NCBI RefSeq assembly: GCF_004923295.1
Contig: NZ_CP039634.1
Span: forward strand, 1,197,001 to 1,261,000
DNA: 64,000 nucleotides
Direction of reading: 5' to 3'
Source of the DNA: Azospirillum sp. TSH100
GTDB taxonomy: Bacteria > Pseudomonadota > Alphaproteobacteria > Azospirillales > Azospirillaceae
Part shown: one piece after another, positions 41,401 through 50,669 of the stretch
How positions within the stretch are numbered: position 1 is the stretch's first letter
How the letters are laid out: every line of letters begins with the position of its first letter
Made by a program: the position numbers and the translations under genes
The notes under the pieces: generated by a model
What the model saw: only the letters and a program-made list of their open reading frames with translations
What the model was told of the DNA's origin: nothing
Databases searched by the model: none

Positions 41401-42639
41401 ATGGCCACGACCCTCTCCCCCTTGGCTCCCGCCAGCTTCCCGACGTTGCCGCCCATCGCGGGCGTGCGCATCGCCACGGCGAACAGCGGCATCCGATACA
41501 AGGGCCGCGACGATCTGCTGCTGGCCGTGCTGGATCCCGGCACCAGCGTGGCGGGCGTGCTGACCCGGTCGCTGACCTGCTCGGCCCCGGTGATCTGGTG
41601 CCGCGACAGCCTGCCCAAGGGCTCGGCCCGCGCCGTGGTGGTGAATGCCGGCAATGCCAACGCCTTCACCGGCAAGGCGGGCGACGCCACCGTGCAGGCG
41701 ACCGTCAGCGCCGCCGCCGAGCTGGCCGGCTGCGCTCCGGACGAGGTCTATATCGCGTCGACCGGCGTGATCGGCATCCCGCTGGCCGCCGACGCCATCG
41801 GCAAGTGCCTGGCACCGATGGCGCCGAGCCTCGCCGCCGATTCCGCCGCGTGGGAGAAGGCCGCCCGCGCCATCATGACCACCGACACCTTCCCGAAGGG
41901 GGCGGTGCGCACCGCCAGGATCGGCGGGACGACGGTGACCATCGCCGGCTTCGCCAAGGGTTCCGGCATGATCGCGCCGGACATGGCGACGATGCTGGGC
42001 TTCGTCTTCACCGACGCCGCCATCGCCGCCACCGCCTTGCAGGACATGCTGTCGGAATTCACCGAGCGCACCTTCAACGCCATCACGGTGGACGGCGACA
42101 CCTCGACCAGCGACACGCTGCTGCTGTTCGCCACCGGCAAGGCCGGCAACGCCCCGGTGTCGAGCGCCGATGCCGCCGAACTGGCGGAGTTCCGCGCCGC
42201 GCTGGAGGATCTGCTGCTCGATCTGGCGCTGCAGGTGGTGCGTGACGGCGAGGGGGCGACCAAGTTCATCGCCATCACCGTGCGCGGTGCCGACAGCGAC
42301 GCCGCCGCCAAGCGGATCGGCATGACGGTGGCGAACTCGCCGCTGGTCAAGACCGCGGTGGCCGGCGAGGACGCCAACTGGGGCCGCATCGTCGCCGCCA
42401 TCGGCCGCGCCGGCGAGCGCGCCGACCGCGACCTCATCAAGATCACCGTCGGCGGCACCCTGATCTGCGCCGACGGGATGGAAGTCCCCGGTTACGACGA
42501 GGCGCCGGTCACTGCCCACATGAAGGGCAAGGAGGTCGACATCGACATCGACCTCGGCCTGGGCAAGGGGACGGCGAAGGTGTGGACCTGCGACCTGACG
42601 CACGGCTATATCGACATCAACGGCAGCTACCGGAGCTGA
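41401..42639 (+). CDS. argJ: Bifunctional ornithine acetyltransferase / N-acetylglutamate synthase
   Basis: Recycles the acetyl group in arginine synthesis. The 412-residue precursor self-cleaves at the Thr of the KGSGMIAPDMATMLGFVFTD segment, giving alpha and beta chains. Other family landmarks are VVNAGNANAFTGKAG, ITVDGDTSTSDT and the C-terminal CDLTHGYIDINGSYRS. An ATG directly preceded by a short purine run marks the start. Whether it is mono- or bifunctional cannot be told from sequence alone. mutT follows six bases after its stop. Confidence 0.97.
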   Translation: MATTLSPLAPASFPTLPPIAGVRIATANSGIRYKGRDDLLLAVLDPGTSVAGVLTRSLTCSAPVIWCRDSLPKGSARAVVVNAGNANAFTGKAGDATVQATVSAAAELAGCAPDEVYIASTGVIGIPLAADAIGKCLAPMAPSLAADSAAWEKAARAIMTTDTFPKGAVRTARIGGTTVTIAGFAKGSGMIAPDMATMLGFVFTDAAIAATALQDMLSEFTERTFNAITVDGDTSTSDTLLLFATGKAGNAPVSSADAAELAEFRAALEDLLLDLALQVVRDGEGATKFIAITVRGADSDAAAKRIGMTVANSPLVKTAVAGEDANWGRIVAAIGRAGERADRDLIKITVGGTLICADGMEVPGYDEAPVTAHMKGKEVDIDIDLGLGKGTAKVWTCDLTHGYIDINGSYRS

Positions 42640-42645
42640 TCGGCC

Positions 42646-43089
42646 GTGAGCGCCTGTTTCGATCCCAGTTCCACCCCCGCGCCCGGCTCGCTGCCGGTGC
42701 TGCTGGTCGTCGCGGTGGCGCTCGTCGATGCCGACGGGCGCGTGCTGCTCGCCCAGCGCCCGGCCGGCAAGTCGCTGGCGGGATTGTGGGAATTCCCCGG
42801 TGGCAAGGTCGATGCCGGGGAAACGCCCGAGGCCGCGCTGGTGCGGGAGCTGAAGGAGGAGCTGGGCATCGACACGGCGGCCAGCTGCCTCGCCCCCTTC
42901 ACCTTCGCGTCGCACAGCTATGAGCGCTTCCATCTGCTGATGCCGCTCTATGTCTGCCGGGTGTGGGAGGGCGAGGTGATGGCGCGGGAGGGGCAGAAAC
43001 TCGCCTGGGTCTACCCGAACCGGATGGGCGACTACCCGATGCCGCCGGCCGACGTGCCGCTGGTGGCGATGCTGCGGGATCTGCTGTAG
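42646..43089 (+). CDS. mutT: Nudix hydrolase, probable 8-oxo-dGTP diphosphatase
   Basis: A 147-residue Nudix protein. The Nudix box is complete: GGKVDAGETPEAALVRELKE followed by ELGI. The context RPAGKSLAGLWEFPGGK is typical of MutT, which removes oxidised dGTP from the nucleotide pool. It starts with GTG at 42646, six bases after the argJ stop, so translation is probably coupled. A 13-bp hairpin terminator lies about 190 bp downstream. Confidence 0.9.
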   Translation: MSACFDPSSTPAPGSLPVLLVVAVALVDADGRVLLAQRPAGKSLAGLWEFPGGKVDAGETPEAALVRELKEELGIDTAASCLAPFTFASHSYERFHLLMPLYVCRVWEGEVMAREGQKLAWVYPNRMGDYPMPPADVPLVAMLRDLL

Positions 43090-43145
43090 GTGTAGATACC
43101 GCGCGTTGAGAATCGAGCCGCGCGGCTGTATATTTTTCGGAGGTG

Positions 43146-43173
43146 GCCGGCGGGTGTTCCCGCACCCGCCGGC
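43146..43173. terminator. 11-bp perfect hairpin between mutT and a tiny minus-strand gene
   Basis: GCCGGCGGGTG (43146-43156) pairs with CACCCGCCGGC (43163-43173) around TTCCCG. It lies 13 bases beyond the stop of the tiny gene on the minus strand and 57 bases after mutT on the plus strand. No T-run follows on either side. Confidence 0.5.
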
Positions 43174-43186
43174 ACGCTTCCAGTGC

Positions 43187-43261
43187 TTAGCGCCGGATCA
43201 GGCGGATCTCGATCCGCCATCTCCGCCACTGGAGCACCAGGAAGAACGGCATTTTGCTCAT
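43187..43261 (-). CDS. Candidate 24-residue basic/hydrophobic protein
   Basis: Reading minus, an ATG at 43261 is preceded by AGAAGGAGGAAGG, the strongest ribosome-binding sequence in this part of the window, and is followed by 24 codons to a TAA. The peptide starts MSKMPFFLVLQW and continues with alternating Arg and Ile/Leu, ending LIRR, so it would be a short amphipathic or membrane-associated cationic peptide. It is enclosed by two hairpins (43146-43173 downstream, 43280-43310 upstream). No homologue is known to me; it is too short to judge by codon use. Confidence 0.45.
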   Translation of the reverse strand: MSKMPFFLVLQWRRWRIEIRLIRR

Positions 43262-43279
43262 GCCACCTTCCTCCTTCTG

Positions 43280-43310
43280 AAACGGCGGATGGACCACCCA
43301 TCCGCCGTTT
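43280..43310. terminator. 13-bp perfect hairpin terminator
   Basis: AAACGGCGGATGG (43280-43292) pairs with CCATCCGCCGTTT (43298-43310) around ACCAC, with TTTT completing the plus-strand side. It can terminate mutT transcription; on the minus strand it lies immediately before the ribosome site of the tiny gene. Confidence 0.7.
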
Positions 43311-43500
43311 TCAGTTTGCACGCGGACGATGAGCAGGCGCTGCCTTTTCACGCCAATGTGTGGTGACGCCGGTGCGGGTCCGACCTTTGTTTCCAGGCGT
43401 GACCCTTTGCGGCTTTGCCCTGCGGGCGATCTGTGCGACATGATGGGGCGTTGAGACGACAAGCCGGATCTCCGGCACCACTTTCCTGAACCGCATCGGC

Positions 43501-45429
43501 GTGGATTCGTTGTTTTCCTACAGCAACCTGGGGGCGTCGGACGATGCCTCCGGTCAACGGCCGGCCACGGCGCTCGACGCGCTGCGGACGGTTTTCGGCT
43601 ACGACTCCTTCCGTGGCCAGCAGGCCGACATCATCGACCATGTGGTGCGCGGCGGCGACGCGCTGGTGCTGATGCCGACCGGCGGCGGCAAGTCGCTGTG
43701 CTACCAGATCCCGGCGCTGGTGCGCGACGGTGTGACGGTGGTGGTCTCCCCGCTGATCGCCCTGATGCGCGATCAGGTGACGGCCTTGCGGGAGCTGGGC
43801 GTGCGCGCCGCCTTCCTCAACTCGTCCCTCGGCCCGGCCGAGGCGCGGGAGGTGGAGCGGGCGATGGTGCAGGGCGAGATCGAGCTTGTCTATGTGGCGC
43901 CCGAACGGCTGGTGACGCCCCGCTTCCTCGACCTGCTCGACCGCACCCGGCTGGCGCTGTTCGCGCTGGACGAGGCGCATTGCGTGTCGCAGTGGGGGCA
44001 TGACTTCCGCCCGGAATATCTCCAGCTGTCGATCCTGCACGAGCGCCACCCGATGGTGCCGCGCATCGCGCTGACCGCCACCGCCGACGTGCAGACCCGC
44101 GCCGAGATCAAGGACAAGCTGGGGCTGTCCGAGGCCCGCGTCTTCCTGTCCAGCTTCGACCGGCCCAACATCACCTACCGCGTGGTGCCGAAGAAGAGCG
44201 AGCGCCAGCAGATGCTGGCCTTCCTGCGCGAGAACCATCCGGAAGACGCCGGCATCGTCTATTGCATGTCGCGCAACAAGGTGGAGGAGGTCGCGGCCTG
44301 GCTGAACCAACAGGGCCGCGAGGCTCTGCCCTACCATGCCGGGCTGCCCGCCGAGACGCGCGAGGCCAACCAGGACCGCTTCATCAAGAGCGAAGGTCTG
44401 GTGATGGTCGCCACTGTCGCCTTCGGCATGGGCATCGACAAGCCGAACGTCCGCTTCGTCTGCCATCTCGACCCGCCCAAGAGCCTGGAAGCCTATTATC
44501 AGGAGACCGGCCGCGCCGGCCGCGACGGCCTGCCCGCCAACGCCTGGATGGCCTACGGCATGGCCGACGTGGTGATGCTGCGCCAGATGCTGGAGCAGTC
44601 GGAGGCCGGCGACAGCCACCGCCGGGTGGAGCGCGGCAAGCTGGAGGCCTTGCTGGGCTTCTGCGAGACGCCGGACTGCCGCCGCCAGGTGCTGCTGAAC
44701 TATTTCAACGAGACTCTGCCGGAGCCCTGCGGCAACTGCGACACCTGCCTCGACCCGGTCGAGACCTGGGACGGCACCGTCGCCGCGCAGAAGGCGCTGT
44801 CGGCGGTCTACCGCACCGGCCAGCGCTATGGCGCCGGCCACCTGATCGACGTGCTGGTCGGCAACGCCACCGAGAAGGTGGTGCAGCAGAACCATGACCA
44901 GTTGAAGACCTTCGGCGTCGGCAAGGATCTGACCAAGGTCGAATGGCAGTCGGTCTACCGCCAGCTGGTGGCGACCGGCCTCTTGACCGTCGATCTGGAA
45001 GGCTATGGCGGCTTCCGCCTGACCGATGCCGGCGTTGCCGTCATCAAGGGGCAGCGGGTGGTGAAGCTGCGCAAGGACCCGGTGCTGGAACGCCGTCGTG
45101 GCGTCCACGACGCCCTGCGCCGCCACACGGCGCGTGGCGGATCGGTCGGCGGTGGTCTGAGTGGAGAGGGCGTATCGCGCTCCGGTGCCCGCGGGGCGCT
45201 GTCTGCGGCGGACGACGCGCTGTGGCATGCGCTGAAGGACTGCCGGACGGCGCTGGCGAAGGCGCAGAGCGTGCCGCCCTATGTGATCTTCCACGACAGC
45301 ACCTTGCTGGAGATGGTGGCCCAGCGCCCCCGCGACCACGCCAGCTTCGCCCATCTGCCGGGAGTCGGTGGCCGCAAGTTGGAACGCTACGCCGACGCCT
45401 TCCTGGAGGTGATCCGGCAACACGGATGA
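43501..45429 (+). CDS. recQ: ATP-dependent DNA helicase RecQ
   Basis: A 642-residue 3'-5' DNA helicase. Motif I is [16 protein letters not shown], motif [21 protein letters not shown], and motif VI includes [15 protein letters not shown]. The RQC zinc cluster is [10 protein letters not shown] followed by CGNCDTCL, and a C-terminal HRDC domain ends the protein ([20 protein letters not shown]). All domains are intact. Start is GTG at 43501; no better start is near. It acts in recombination and fork repair. The gene stands alone, about 100 bp before tRNA-Thr. Confidence 0.96.
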   Translation: MDSLFSYSNLGASDDASGQRPATALDALRTVFGYDSFRGQQADIIDHVVRGGDALVLMPTGGGKSLCYQIPALVRDGVTVVVSPLIALMRDQVTALRELGVRAAFLNSSLGPAEAREVERAMVQGEIELVYVAPERLVTPRFLDLLDRTRLALFALDEAHCVSQWGHDFRPEYLQLSILHERHPMVPRIALTATADVQTRAEIKDKLGLSEARVFLSSFDRPNITYRVVPKKSERQQMLAFLRENHPEDAGIVYCMSRNKVEEVAAWLNQQGREALPYHAGLPAETREANQDRFIKSEGLVMVATVAFGMGIDKPNVRFVCHLDPPKSLEAYYQETGRAGRDGLPANAWMAYGMADVVMLRQMLEQSEAGDSHRRVERGKLEALLGFCETPDCRRQVLLNYFNETLPEPCGNCDTCLDPVETWDGTVAAQKALSAVYRTGQRYGAGHLIDVLVGNATEKVVQQNHDQLKTFGVGKDLTKVEWQSVYRQLVATGLLTVDLEGYGGFRLTDAGVAVIKGQRVVKLRKDPVLERRRGVHDALRRHTARGGSVGGGLSGEGVSRSGARGALSAADDALWHALKDCRTALAKAQSVPPYVIFHDSTLLEMVAQRPRDHASFAHLPGVGGRKLERYADAFLEVIRQHG

Positions 45430-45532
45430 GGTGTTCGGGTGCATGGCTGGGATGAGAGCGGGCGGCCGATTTTTCCGAAATTCACCGCTTGCATCCCAGC
45501 AAGCACCTCGCTATGTTCCGCGCCACAACGAC

Positions 45533-45607
<75 letters not shown>

Positions 45608-45613
45608 GTTTCT

Positions 45614-45651
45614 TCAAGGGCTCGGCAAGCAATTGCCGGGCCCTTGATCGT
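45614..45651 (+). terminator. Terminator of tRNA-Thr
   Basis: TCAAGGGCTCGGCAA (45614-45628) pairs with TTGCCGGGCCCTTGA (45633-45647), one G-U wobble, around GCAA, and is followed by TCGTTTT. Confidence 0.8.
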
Positions 45652-45780
45652 TTTGGGGCTGTTGCGCTGCTGTCCTGTGCGGCGCTGGTCAATCGAGTGC
45701 TTGGCGGTTGCCGAAAACAACTCGGGCGCCGCATCTTTCCGACACGGCGCCCGCCACTCACCCCTCGATACCCGCCCGCC

Positions 45781-46590
45781 TCACTCCACCGCGTAGGGCG
45801 GCTTGGTGAAGCCCGCCGGCGACAGGGTGAAGATCTCCGCCCCGTCGGCGGTGACGCCGATGGAATGCTCGAACTGGGCGGACAGCGACTTGTCCTTGGT
45901 CACCGCGGTCCAGCCGTCGCCCAGGATCTTCACGTCGGGGCGGCCGGTGTTGATCATCGGTTCGATGGTGAAGATCATGCCCTCCCGCAGGACCAGACCC
46001 TCGCCCGGCTTGCCATAATGCAGGACCGACGGCGGCTCGTGGAAGACGCGGCCGACGCCGTGGCCGCAGAAGTCGCGGACCACCGAAAAGCGGTGGGATT
46101 CGGCGAAGGTCTGGATGGCATGGCCGATGTCGCCCAGCGTGGCGCCCGGCTTCACCGCGGCGATGCCGATCATCAGCGCGTCATAGGTGACATCGACCAG
46201 CTTGCGCGCCTTCACGCCGACGTCGCCGCACAGATACATGCGGCTGCTGTCGCCGTACCAGCCGTTGACGATCGGCGTGACGTCGATGTTCAGGATGTCG
46301 CCGTCGGCCAGCCGCTTGTCGCCGGGGATGCCGTGGCAGACGACATGGTTGACCGAGATGCAGTTGGCGCGCGGGAAACCGCGATAGCCCAGCGGGGCGG
46401 GGATGCCGCCATGGTCGCGGATGAACTGCTCCAGCAGGCGGTCGAGCTCGCCGGTGGTGACGCCCGGCTGCACATAGGGGACGATGTAGTCCAGTGCCAG
46501 CGCGGCCAGATGGCCGGCCTTGCGCATGCCTTCGAATCCCTCCGGACCATGAAGGCGGACGCGGTTGGAGTCGACGTGATCCTGTTCCAA
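45781..46590 (-). CDS. map: Type I methionine aminopeptidase
   Basis: Removes the N-terminal Met from nascent proteins. The 269-residue protein has the pita-bread fold ligands: His in VNHVVCHGIP, Asp in NIDVTPIVNGWYGDSSRMY, His in CGHGVGRVFHEPP, Glu in IEPMIN and the final Glu in SAQFEHS. The start appears to be a TTG at 46590, since no ATG precedes the conserved HGPEGFEGMRKAG region and an internal ATG would truncate it. It converges on tRNA-Thr. sfsA lies 56 bp upstream in the same direction. Confidence 0.95.
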   Translation of the reverse strand: MEQDHVDSNRVRLHGPEGFEGMRKAGHLAALALDYIVPYVQPGVTTGELDRLLEQFIRDHGGIPAPLGYRGFPRANCISVNHVVCHGIPGDKRLADGDILNIDVTPIVNGWYGDSSRMYLCGDVGVKARKLVDVTYDALMIGIAAVKPGATLGDIGHAIQTFAESHRFSVVRDFCGHGVGRVFHEPPSVLHYGKPGEGLVLREGMIFTIEPMINTGRPDVKILGDGWTAVTKDKSLSAQFEHSIGVTADGAEIFTLSPAGFTKPPYAVE

Positions 46591-46646
46591 GACGAAAGCC
46601 CCTATGCCAGGTAACCAGATGCCGGATGACGAAGCCCGCCGCAGCG

Positions 46647-47399
46647 TTAAAGCCGGATCGGCAGCGGCCGGTCCAATTCAATCGATTCGGGTGTGATCGC
46701 GCAAGACCAACACAGTGCCTCCACCCCCGAATCCAGCGCGCGGCGCAGGCCGTCATGATAGGCCGGGTCGAGGTCGGCCGCCGTGCGGAAATGGGAACAG
46801 TCGCCGCGCTGGACAAGGTAGAGCATGACCGCGCGGCAGCCCTGGGCCACCATCGCCGCCATCTCCTCCAGATGCTTGGCGCCGCGGGCGGTGACGCAGT
46901 CCGGGAACTCGGCGGCGTCGGCGTGCGGGCCGTCGGGGCGGCGCAGATGGACGTTCTTGACCTCGACATAGGTGGCAGGCCTCATAGAGAGGCGATTGGC
47001 GCCGGGCCGGGCCGGGTCGTCCTCCAGCAGCACGTCGATGCGGCTGTTGCGTCCGTACCTCACCTCGCGCCGCAGCCGGTCGTAGCCGGCCAGCTCGGGG
47101 ATGGTGCCGGCGGAGATAGCGGCGGCGACCAGCGCGTTGGGATGGCCGGTGTTGACGCCGACCAGACCTTCGCCCCACGGGGCGGCGGCCTCCACCAGTT
47201 CCAGCGTGTAGGCGAGCTTGCGTTTCGGATTGTCGGAGCGCGACAACCAGACGGCCGAGCCGGGGATGTCCAGTCCGATCATGCTCCCGGAATTGGGGAC
47301 ATGCGCCGTCACCTCCGCCCCGTCCAGCAGGACATCGGCGAGAAACCGCTTGTAGCGGCGGATCAGGCGACCTTGAAGAAGGGGGGTGGGAAAGCGCAT
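46647..47399 (-). CDS. sfsA: SfsA family DNA-binding / nuclease-like protein
   Basis: A 250-residue protein from the ATG at 47399. It begins [20 protein letters not shown] and carries the family segments [42 protein letters not shown] and [15 protein letters not shown]. SfsA was named for sugar-fermentation stimulation in E. coli; the fold is nuclease-like and the true role is not settled. It is divergent from the CinA-like gene and 56 bp upstream of map. Confidence 0.93.
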   Translation of the reverse strand: MRFPTPLLQGRLIRRYKRFLADVLLDGAEVTAHVPNSGSMIGLDIPGSAVWLSRSDNPKRKLAYTLELVEAAAPWGEGLVGVNTGHPNALVAAAISAGTIPELAGYDRLRREVRYGRNSRIDVLLEDDPARPGANRLSMRPATYVEVKNVHLRRPDGPHADAAEFPDCVTARGAKHLEEMAAMVAQGCRAVMLYLVQRGDCSHFRTAADLDPAYHDGLRRALDSGVEALCWSCAITPESIELDRPLPIRL

Positions 47400-47465
47400 C
47401 TTGCGGGCGACGCTACCCTTGGCCTTCCCGCTCGACAAGAGCGTTCCGATGGAGACCCCCGCCAG

Positions 47466-48251
47466 ATGACGTCCGAGACCATAGAAAGCCGGACCGCCAC
47501 AAATCCGACCGCCGCCGTGCTGGTGATCGGCAATGAGATCCTGTCGGGCCGGACCAAGGATGCCAACCTGGGCCACATCGCCGAGAAGCTGACGGAGATC
47601 GGCGTGCGGCTGCGCGAGGCCCGCGTGGTGCCGGACGTCGAGGAGGAGATCGTCACCGCCGTCAACGCCCTGCGCGCCCGCTACAGCTACGTCTTCACCA
47701 CCGGCGGCATCGGGCCGACCCACGACGACATCACCGCCGCCTGCGTCGCCAAGGCCTTCGGTGTTGCGCTGGAGCGCAATGCGGAAGCGGTCGCCCGGCT
47801 GGAGCGCCATTATGCCGCCGGCCAGCTGAACGAGGCGCGGCTGCGCATGGCCAATGTCCCGGCCGGCGGCATCCTGATCGACAACCCGATCAGCCAGGCG
47901 CCGGGCTTCCAGATCGGCAACGTCTTCGTGATGGCCGGCGTCCCCAACATCATGCGGGCGATGCTCGACGGCGTCCTGCCGCGTCTGGCCGGTGGTCCGG
48001 CGCTGCATGCCCGCACCGTGGCCTGCGAACTGGCGGAGGGGATGATCGCCGAGGAGCTTTCGGCCCTTCAGGACCGCCATCCGGCGTTGGAGATCGGCAG
48101 CTATCCTTACTTCCGCAGCGGAGCCTTCGGCGTCAGCCTGGTTCTGCGCGGCACCGACGAAGCGGAAGTGAGCGCCGCGGCCGACGAGCTGGCGGGGATC
48201 GTCCGCCGCCTGGGAGGCACGCCGACCGTCACGGTTGGTACGAAAGGGTAA
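47466..48251 (+). CDS. CinA-type molybdopterin-binding-domain protein
   Basis: A 261-residue protein with a single MoCF_biosynth/CinA N-terminal domain: [40 protein letters not shown] and [14 protein letters not shown]. The C-terminal nicotinamide-nucleotide deamidase domain of full CinA is absent, so this is the short competence/damage-inducible A-like form common in alphaproteobacteria. The ATG at 47466 is chosen because it begins just before the domain. It is divergent from sfsA. Confidence 0.9.
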   Translation: MTSETIESRTATNPTAAVLVIGNEILSGRTKDANLGHIAEKLTEIGVRLREARVVPDVEEEIVTAVNALRARYSYVFTTGGIGPTHDDITAACVAKAFGVALERNAEAVARLERHYAAGQLNEARLRMANVPAGGILIDNPISQAPGFQIGNVFVMAGVPNIMRAMLDGVLPRLAGGPALHARTVACELAEGMIAEELSALQDRHPALEIGSYPYFRSGAFGVSLVLRGTDEAEVSAAADELAGIVRRLGGTPTVTVGTKG

Positions 48252-48369
48252 TGACGGCTGTGACCGTGGCCCAAAAGGAGTCTATCTCGGCGGATCGATT
48301 GTCGCGGACCGATTCGGTTCTACGTTAATGTCCTGTCATCCGCATCAGGTCTGCCGCGGGAGCCCCGCC

Positions 48370-48615
48370 ATGAAGAGCTTCGAGAAAGCAGCATTGCTGT
48401 TTCTTATCCGCCATCTGTTCGCCGGCATCGTCGGCGCCGTGGTGCTGGCGACCGGGCTGCTGTGGTTCGACGTCGCCAAGCTGGCGACGCTGATCGGCAA
48501 CAGCGAATATGGCATCACCGCCACCGTGATGCTGTATGCCGGCCTGATGCTGACCTTCGGCAGCGTGTCGATGGGGATCGGCATCATGACGATGAACGAG
48601 GACACGCGTCCCTAA
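48370..48615 (+). CDS. Small two-helix membrane protein
   Basis: An 81-residue protein. After a short amphipathic start (MKSFEKAALLFLIRHLF) come two membrane helices, AGIVGAVVLATGLLWF and TATVMLYAGLMLTFGSVSMG, and a short acidic tail. The ATG at 48370 follows a GGGAG stretch. No family is recognised. It converges on another small membrane gene. Confidence 0.65.
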   Translation: MKSFEKAALLFLIRHLFAGIVGAVVLATGLLWFDVAKLATLIGNSEYGITATVMLYAGLMLTFGSVSMGIGIMTMNEDTRP

Positions 48616-48654
48616 CCGATCGCCCTGATCGGTTGTCCCGGTCGGTCGCCGCAG

Positions 48655-48828
48655 TCAGTTGCCGAACGGCCCGAAACGGTCATAGACCCAGACGAGGGCG
48701 ACGATCAGCGCCAGCCACAGCGCGGCATTGCGCAGTACGACCCCGCGGTTTCGGCGCAGTGCCGCCGGCACCACCAGGACCGCGATCATCAGCAGCGCCG
48801 CCAGCGACATCCAATCCGTCTCTCTCAC
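48655..48828 (-). CDS. Small membrane protein with GTG start
   Basis: A 57-residue protein read minus from a GTG at 48828, which has GGAGG five bases before it. It contains two hydrophobic segments (MSLAALLMIAVLVVPAAL and AALWLALIVALVWVYD) separated by a basic RRNRGVVLRN loop, so a hairpin in the inner membrane is likely. Codon use matches the GC-rich neighbours. Its second helix resembles the N-terminal anchor seen in some alphaproteobacterial aspartic-protease-like proteins, but no protease domain follows. Function unknown. Confidence 0.6.
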   Translation of the reverse strand: MRETDWMSLAALLMIAVLVVPAALRRNRGVVLRNAALWLALIVALVWVYDRFGPFGN

Positions 48829-49082
48829 GCTGCCTCCGTCACGTCTCCGCCTCTGTCGGGGCCAGTTCCACAGTTGCGCATCCTTCGATATGGGAATGCC
48901 TGCGGTTTTGCGAAGGCCCCTTGACCCACGCCCCCGCGATTGTCTAAGTCATAACCACGGAACGGTGCGTTGCATATTTGTGTATGCAATTTCTGCGCGC
49001 AGCGTGGGACCGTTCATGGACATGGACTTTGCCATCGTCGATCCGGTCGTCCGGACCGGATGACACCGGCAGGGTCCGGGGC

Positions 49083-49167
49083 GCGGGCGTGGCGAAATTG
49101 GTAGACGCAAGGGACTTAAAATCCCTCACCCTTAGGTATGCGGGTTCGAGTCCCGCCGCCCGCACCA
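49083..49167 (+). tRNA. tRNA-Leu (anticodon TAA)
   Basis: Acceptor GCGGGCG pairs with CGCCCGC; the anticodon stem GGGA/TCCC encloses CTTAAAA; there is a long variable arm as in type II tRNAs and a T-arm CGGGTTCGAGTCCCG. CCA is encoded at 49165-49167. It is the left boundary of the decayed accessory region. Confidence 0.95.
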
Positions 49168-49445
49168 CTTTGAAAATGCTGGAGAAATTCCGGCGTGGCT
49201 GCCGATAGGCATTCAGCGGCAAAGCCTTCAGCAATCACGGGGATCAGTTTCGCGCCACCATGGTTGATCCGCTGTAGATCGCGGATATAGCGAATTTTGG
49301 CGAGCAGACTTCAACCCTGCCGTCGTGGTTGCCAACCTCAACATCAGTCCTGCCGTATGGAGAGCGGAAGGGCGGTGGATATAGGCGGCGCGACCAATAC
49401 GGTAAGGCAGCTATGGTAAGACAGCCGCGGAAGAGACACCGTCTG

Positions 49446-49485
49446 AAAGCCTCAGCACCCGATTATCCGGAGCTGGGGGCTTTTT
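49446..49485 (+). terminator. Intrinsic terminator inside the decayed region
   Basis: AAAGCCTCAGC (49446-49456) can pair with GCTGGGGGCTTT (49472-49483) with one bulge and one wobble, followed by a T-run (81-85). The stretch 49168-49445 before it, and 49486-49707 after it, has no supportable gene; the terminator may end tRNA-Leu read-through or an unidentified small RNA. Confidence 0.5.
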
Positions 49486-49707
49486 GTGATCCGGCCCTTT
49501 GCCGGAGGACAGCATGCATTCCGCATCCTCCACCGACCGTATCTTTCCGCCCTCCGGAGAGTCAGCCCCAGGCGCTCTGCATTCACCATGTGCCGATCTC
49601 GCGGCACCGGTTCGAATCCATGCGTACCGAAGCCTGCTCCATCCATAGCAACAGGATTTCGAGATCCGGGACCTCGACCGTGAAACAAGGGTGTGTCCGG
49701 AGGGCGT

Positions 49708-49848
49708 TTATGGTCTGCTGGCTTCGTTATTCTTCTTCGCTCGATCCTTCTTCGCTTGATCGTGATGCCACTTGATGGCGAAGAACATCCCGGTGCCTAA
49801 AACGATAATCTTGAACGGAAAGAAGACCATGGGGAACCAATCATACAT
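49708..49848 (-). CDS. 46-residue single-helix membrane protein
   Basis: Reading minus from the ATG at 49848, a TGGAGAT ribosome site precedes 46 codons ending TAA. The peptide begins MYDWFPMVFFPFKIIVLGTG, continues MFFAIKWHHDQ, and ends in a Lys/Arg-rich cytosolic tail. One membrane helix spans about residues 5-25. The pattern recalls short conserved proteobacterial proteins starting MYxWFP, and it survives intact among decayed genes, which argues that it is functional. No molecular role is known to me. Confidence 0.55.
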   Translation of the reverse strand: MYDWFPMVFFPFKIIVLGTGMFFAIKWHHDQAKKDRAKKNNEASRP

Positions 49849-49922
49849 TTTGAATATCTCCAAGCTGTGACGCTAGATGTCGTAAGGGAAACCTGGGCAG
49901 TCAGGTCGAACTCTGGTCTTTG

Positions 49923-50099
49923 TCAGCGGGCGGGGCCAGCAGCCGGAGCGTCATAGGAATGGTCCAGGCCACGGACCTCGCAGTGGGAGCGCGGCTTTAG
50001 CAGGCCGCTGAACAGATGACCCTGGCCGCAGCGTATGCAGCGACCATGCGGACCGGTGCCGAGAGGAGGAAGAGGCCTCCACTCTTGTTCGGATGACAT
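49923..50099 (-). pseudogene. Truncated DUF983 family gene
   Basis: From the ATG at 50099 the 58-residue frame reads like the start of DUF983: RPLPPLGTGPHGRCIRCGQG, LFSGLLKPRSHCEVRGLDHS, then GPAR and a stop. It keeps the zinc-type CxxC of the N-terminus, but the second CxxC is damaged (CEVR) and the two membrane helices are missing. It is therefore a decayed partial copy; a full-length gene may exist elsewhere. Confidence 0.6.
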
Positions 50100-50494
50100 C
50101 GCGCATTCCTTCACGAGGCAAAAGCAAGCAATGCCTACATTCAATGCGTGATCGTATGCCTCAATACCGCATACAATGTCAACATGAATGCATGCAATAT
50201 GCCGGCGGAATTCATACAATCATGGAAAACATGGCAGGTGCCTCAGCCATGGCGCAGACATTCCAGCGAGTGTGGCGTCCGCCTGCGCATTCCTGCGCGG
50301 CGCGGGCAACCTTAAGCGCACAGGGGCGTGCTGGAGAGGGGAGGAGTCGGCCGGTGGGGGCGAGGTAGCGCGGCTTGCATGCAGGCGCCGGAACGAAACC
50401 TGATCGATATGGGTGAAGCCATGCCTTGCGGTGGGGTATAACTGCCATATGGATAATGACGATGGCATCGGACGAGATTCAGAACGGTTCTGGT
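50100..50494. other. Decayed intergenic DNA, no gene seen
   Basis: About 395 bases with mixed base composition between the DUF983 fragment and the DUF6270-like fragment. Several short frames overlap on both strands but none shows coding character, and no RNA gene is recognised. Confidence 0.4.
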
Positions 50495-50668
50495 ATGGTA
50501 AACAAAGCATGTTCATTCAGACCGACCCGTATTGCCGTCATCGGCAGTTGCGTCACCCAGCAGTCATTGCACAGGTTGGGCGTTCGTCCTGGCCAGATCG
50601 TACTCCATGGGCTCAGAACCTCCTTTGCTGGATTGCTCCCGCCCACACCATCAGTTCAGGGAACATAG
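50495..50668 (+). pseudogene. N-terminal fragment resembling DUF6270
   Basis: From the ATG at 50495 the frame contains TRIAVIGSCVTQQSLHRLGV followed by LRTSFAGLL. The GSCVT start and the ARTS/LRTSFA segment resemble the first 45 residues of DUF6270 (SGNH-like) proteins. The frame ends at 50668, about where the ISL3-type transposase similarity begins, as if the element had interrupted it. The assignment is tentative because only a short match is present. Confidence 0.35.
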
Positions 50669-50669
50669 C

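Noticed and set aside
49600..49640. tRNA-like T-arm GGTTCGAATCC
   Set aside because: The flanking bases do not form a T-stem or acceptor stem on either strand, and no anticodon arm is at the right distance.
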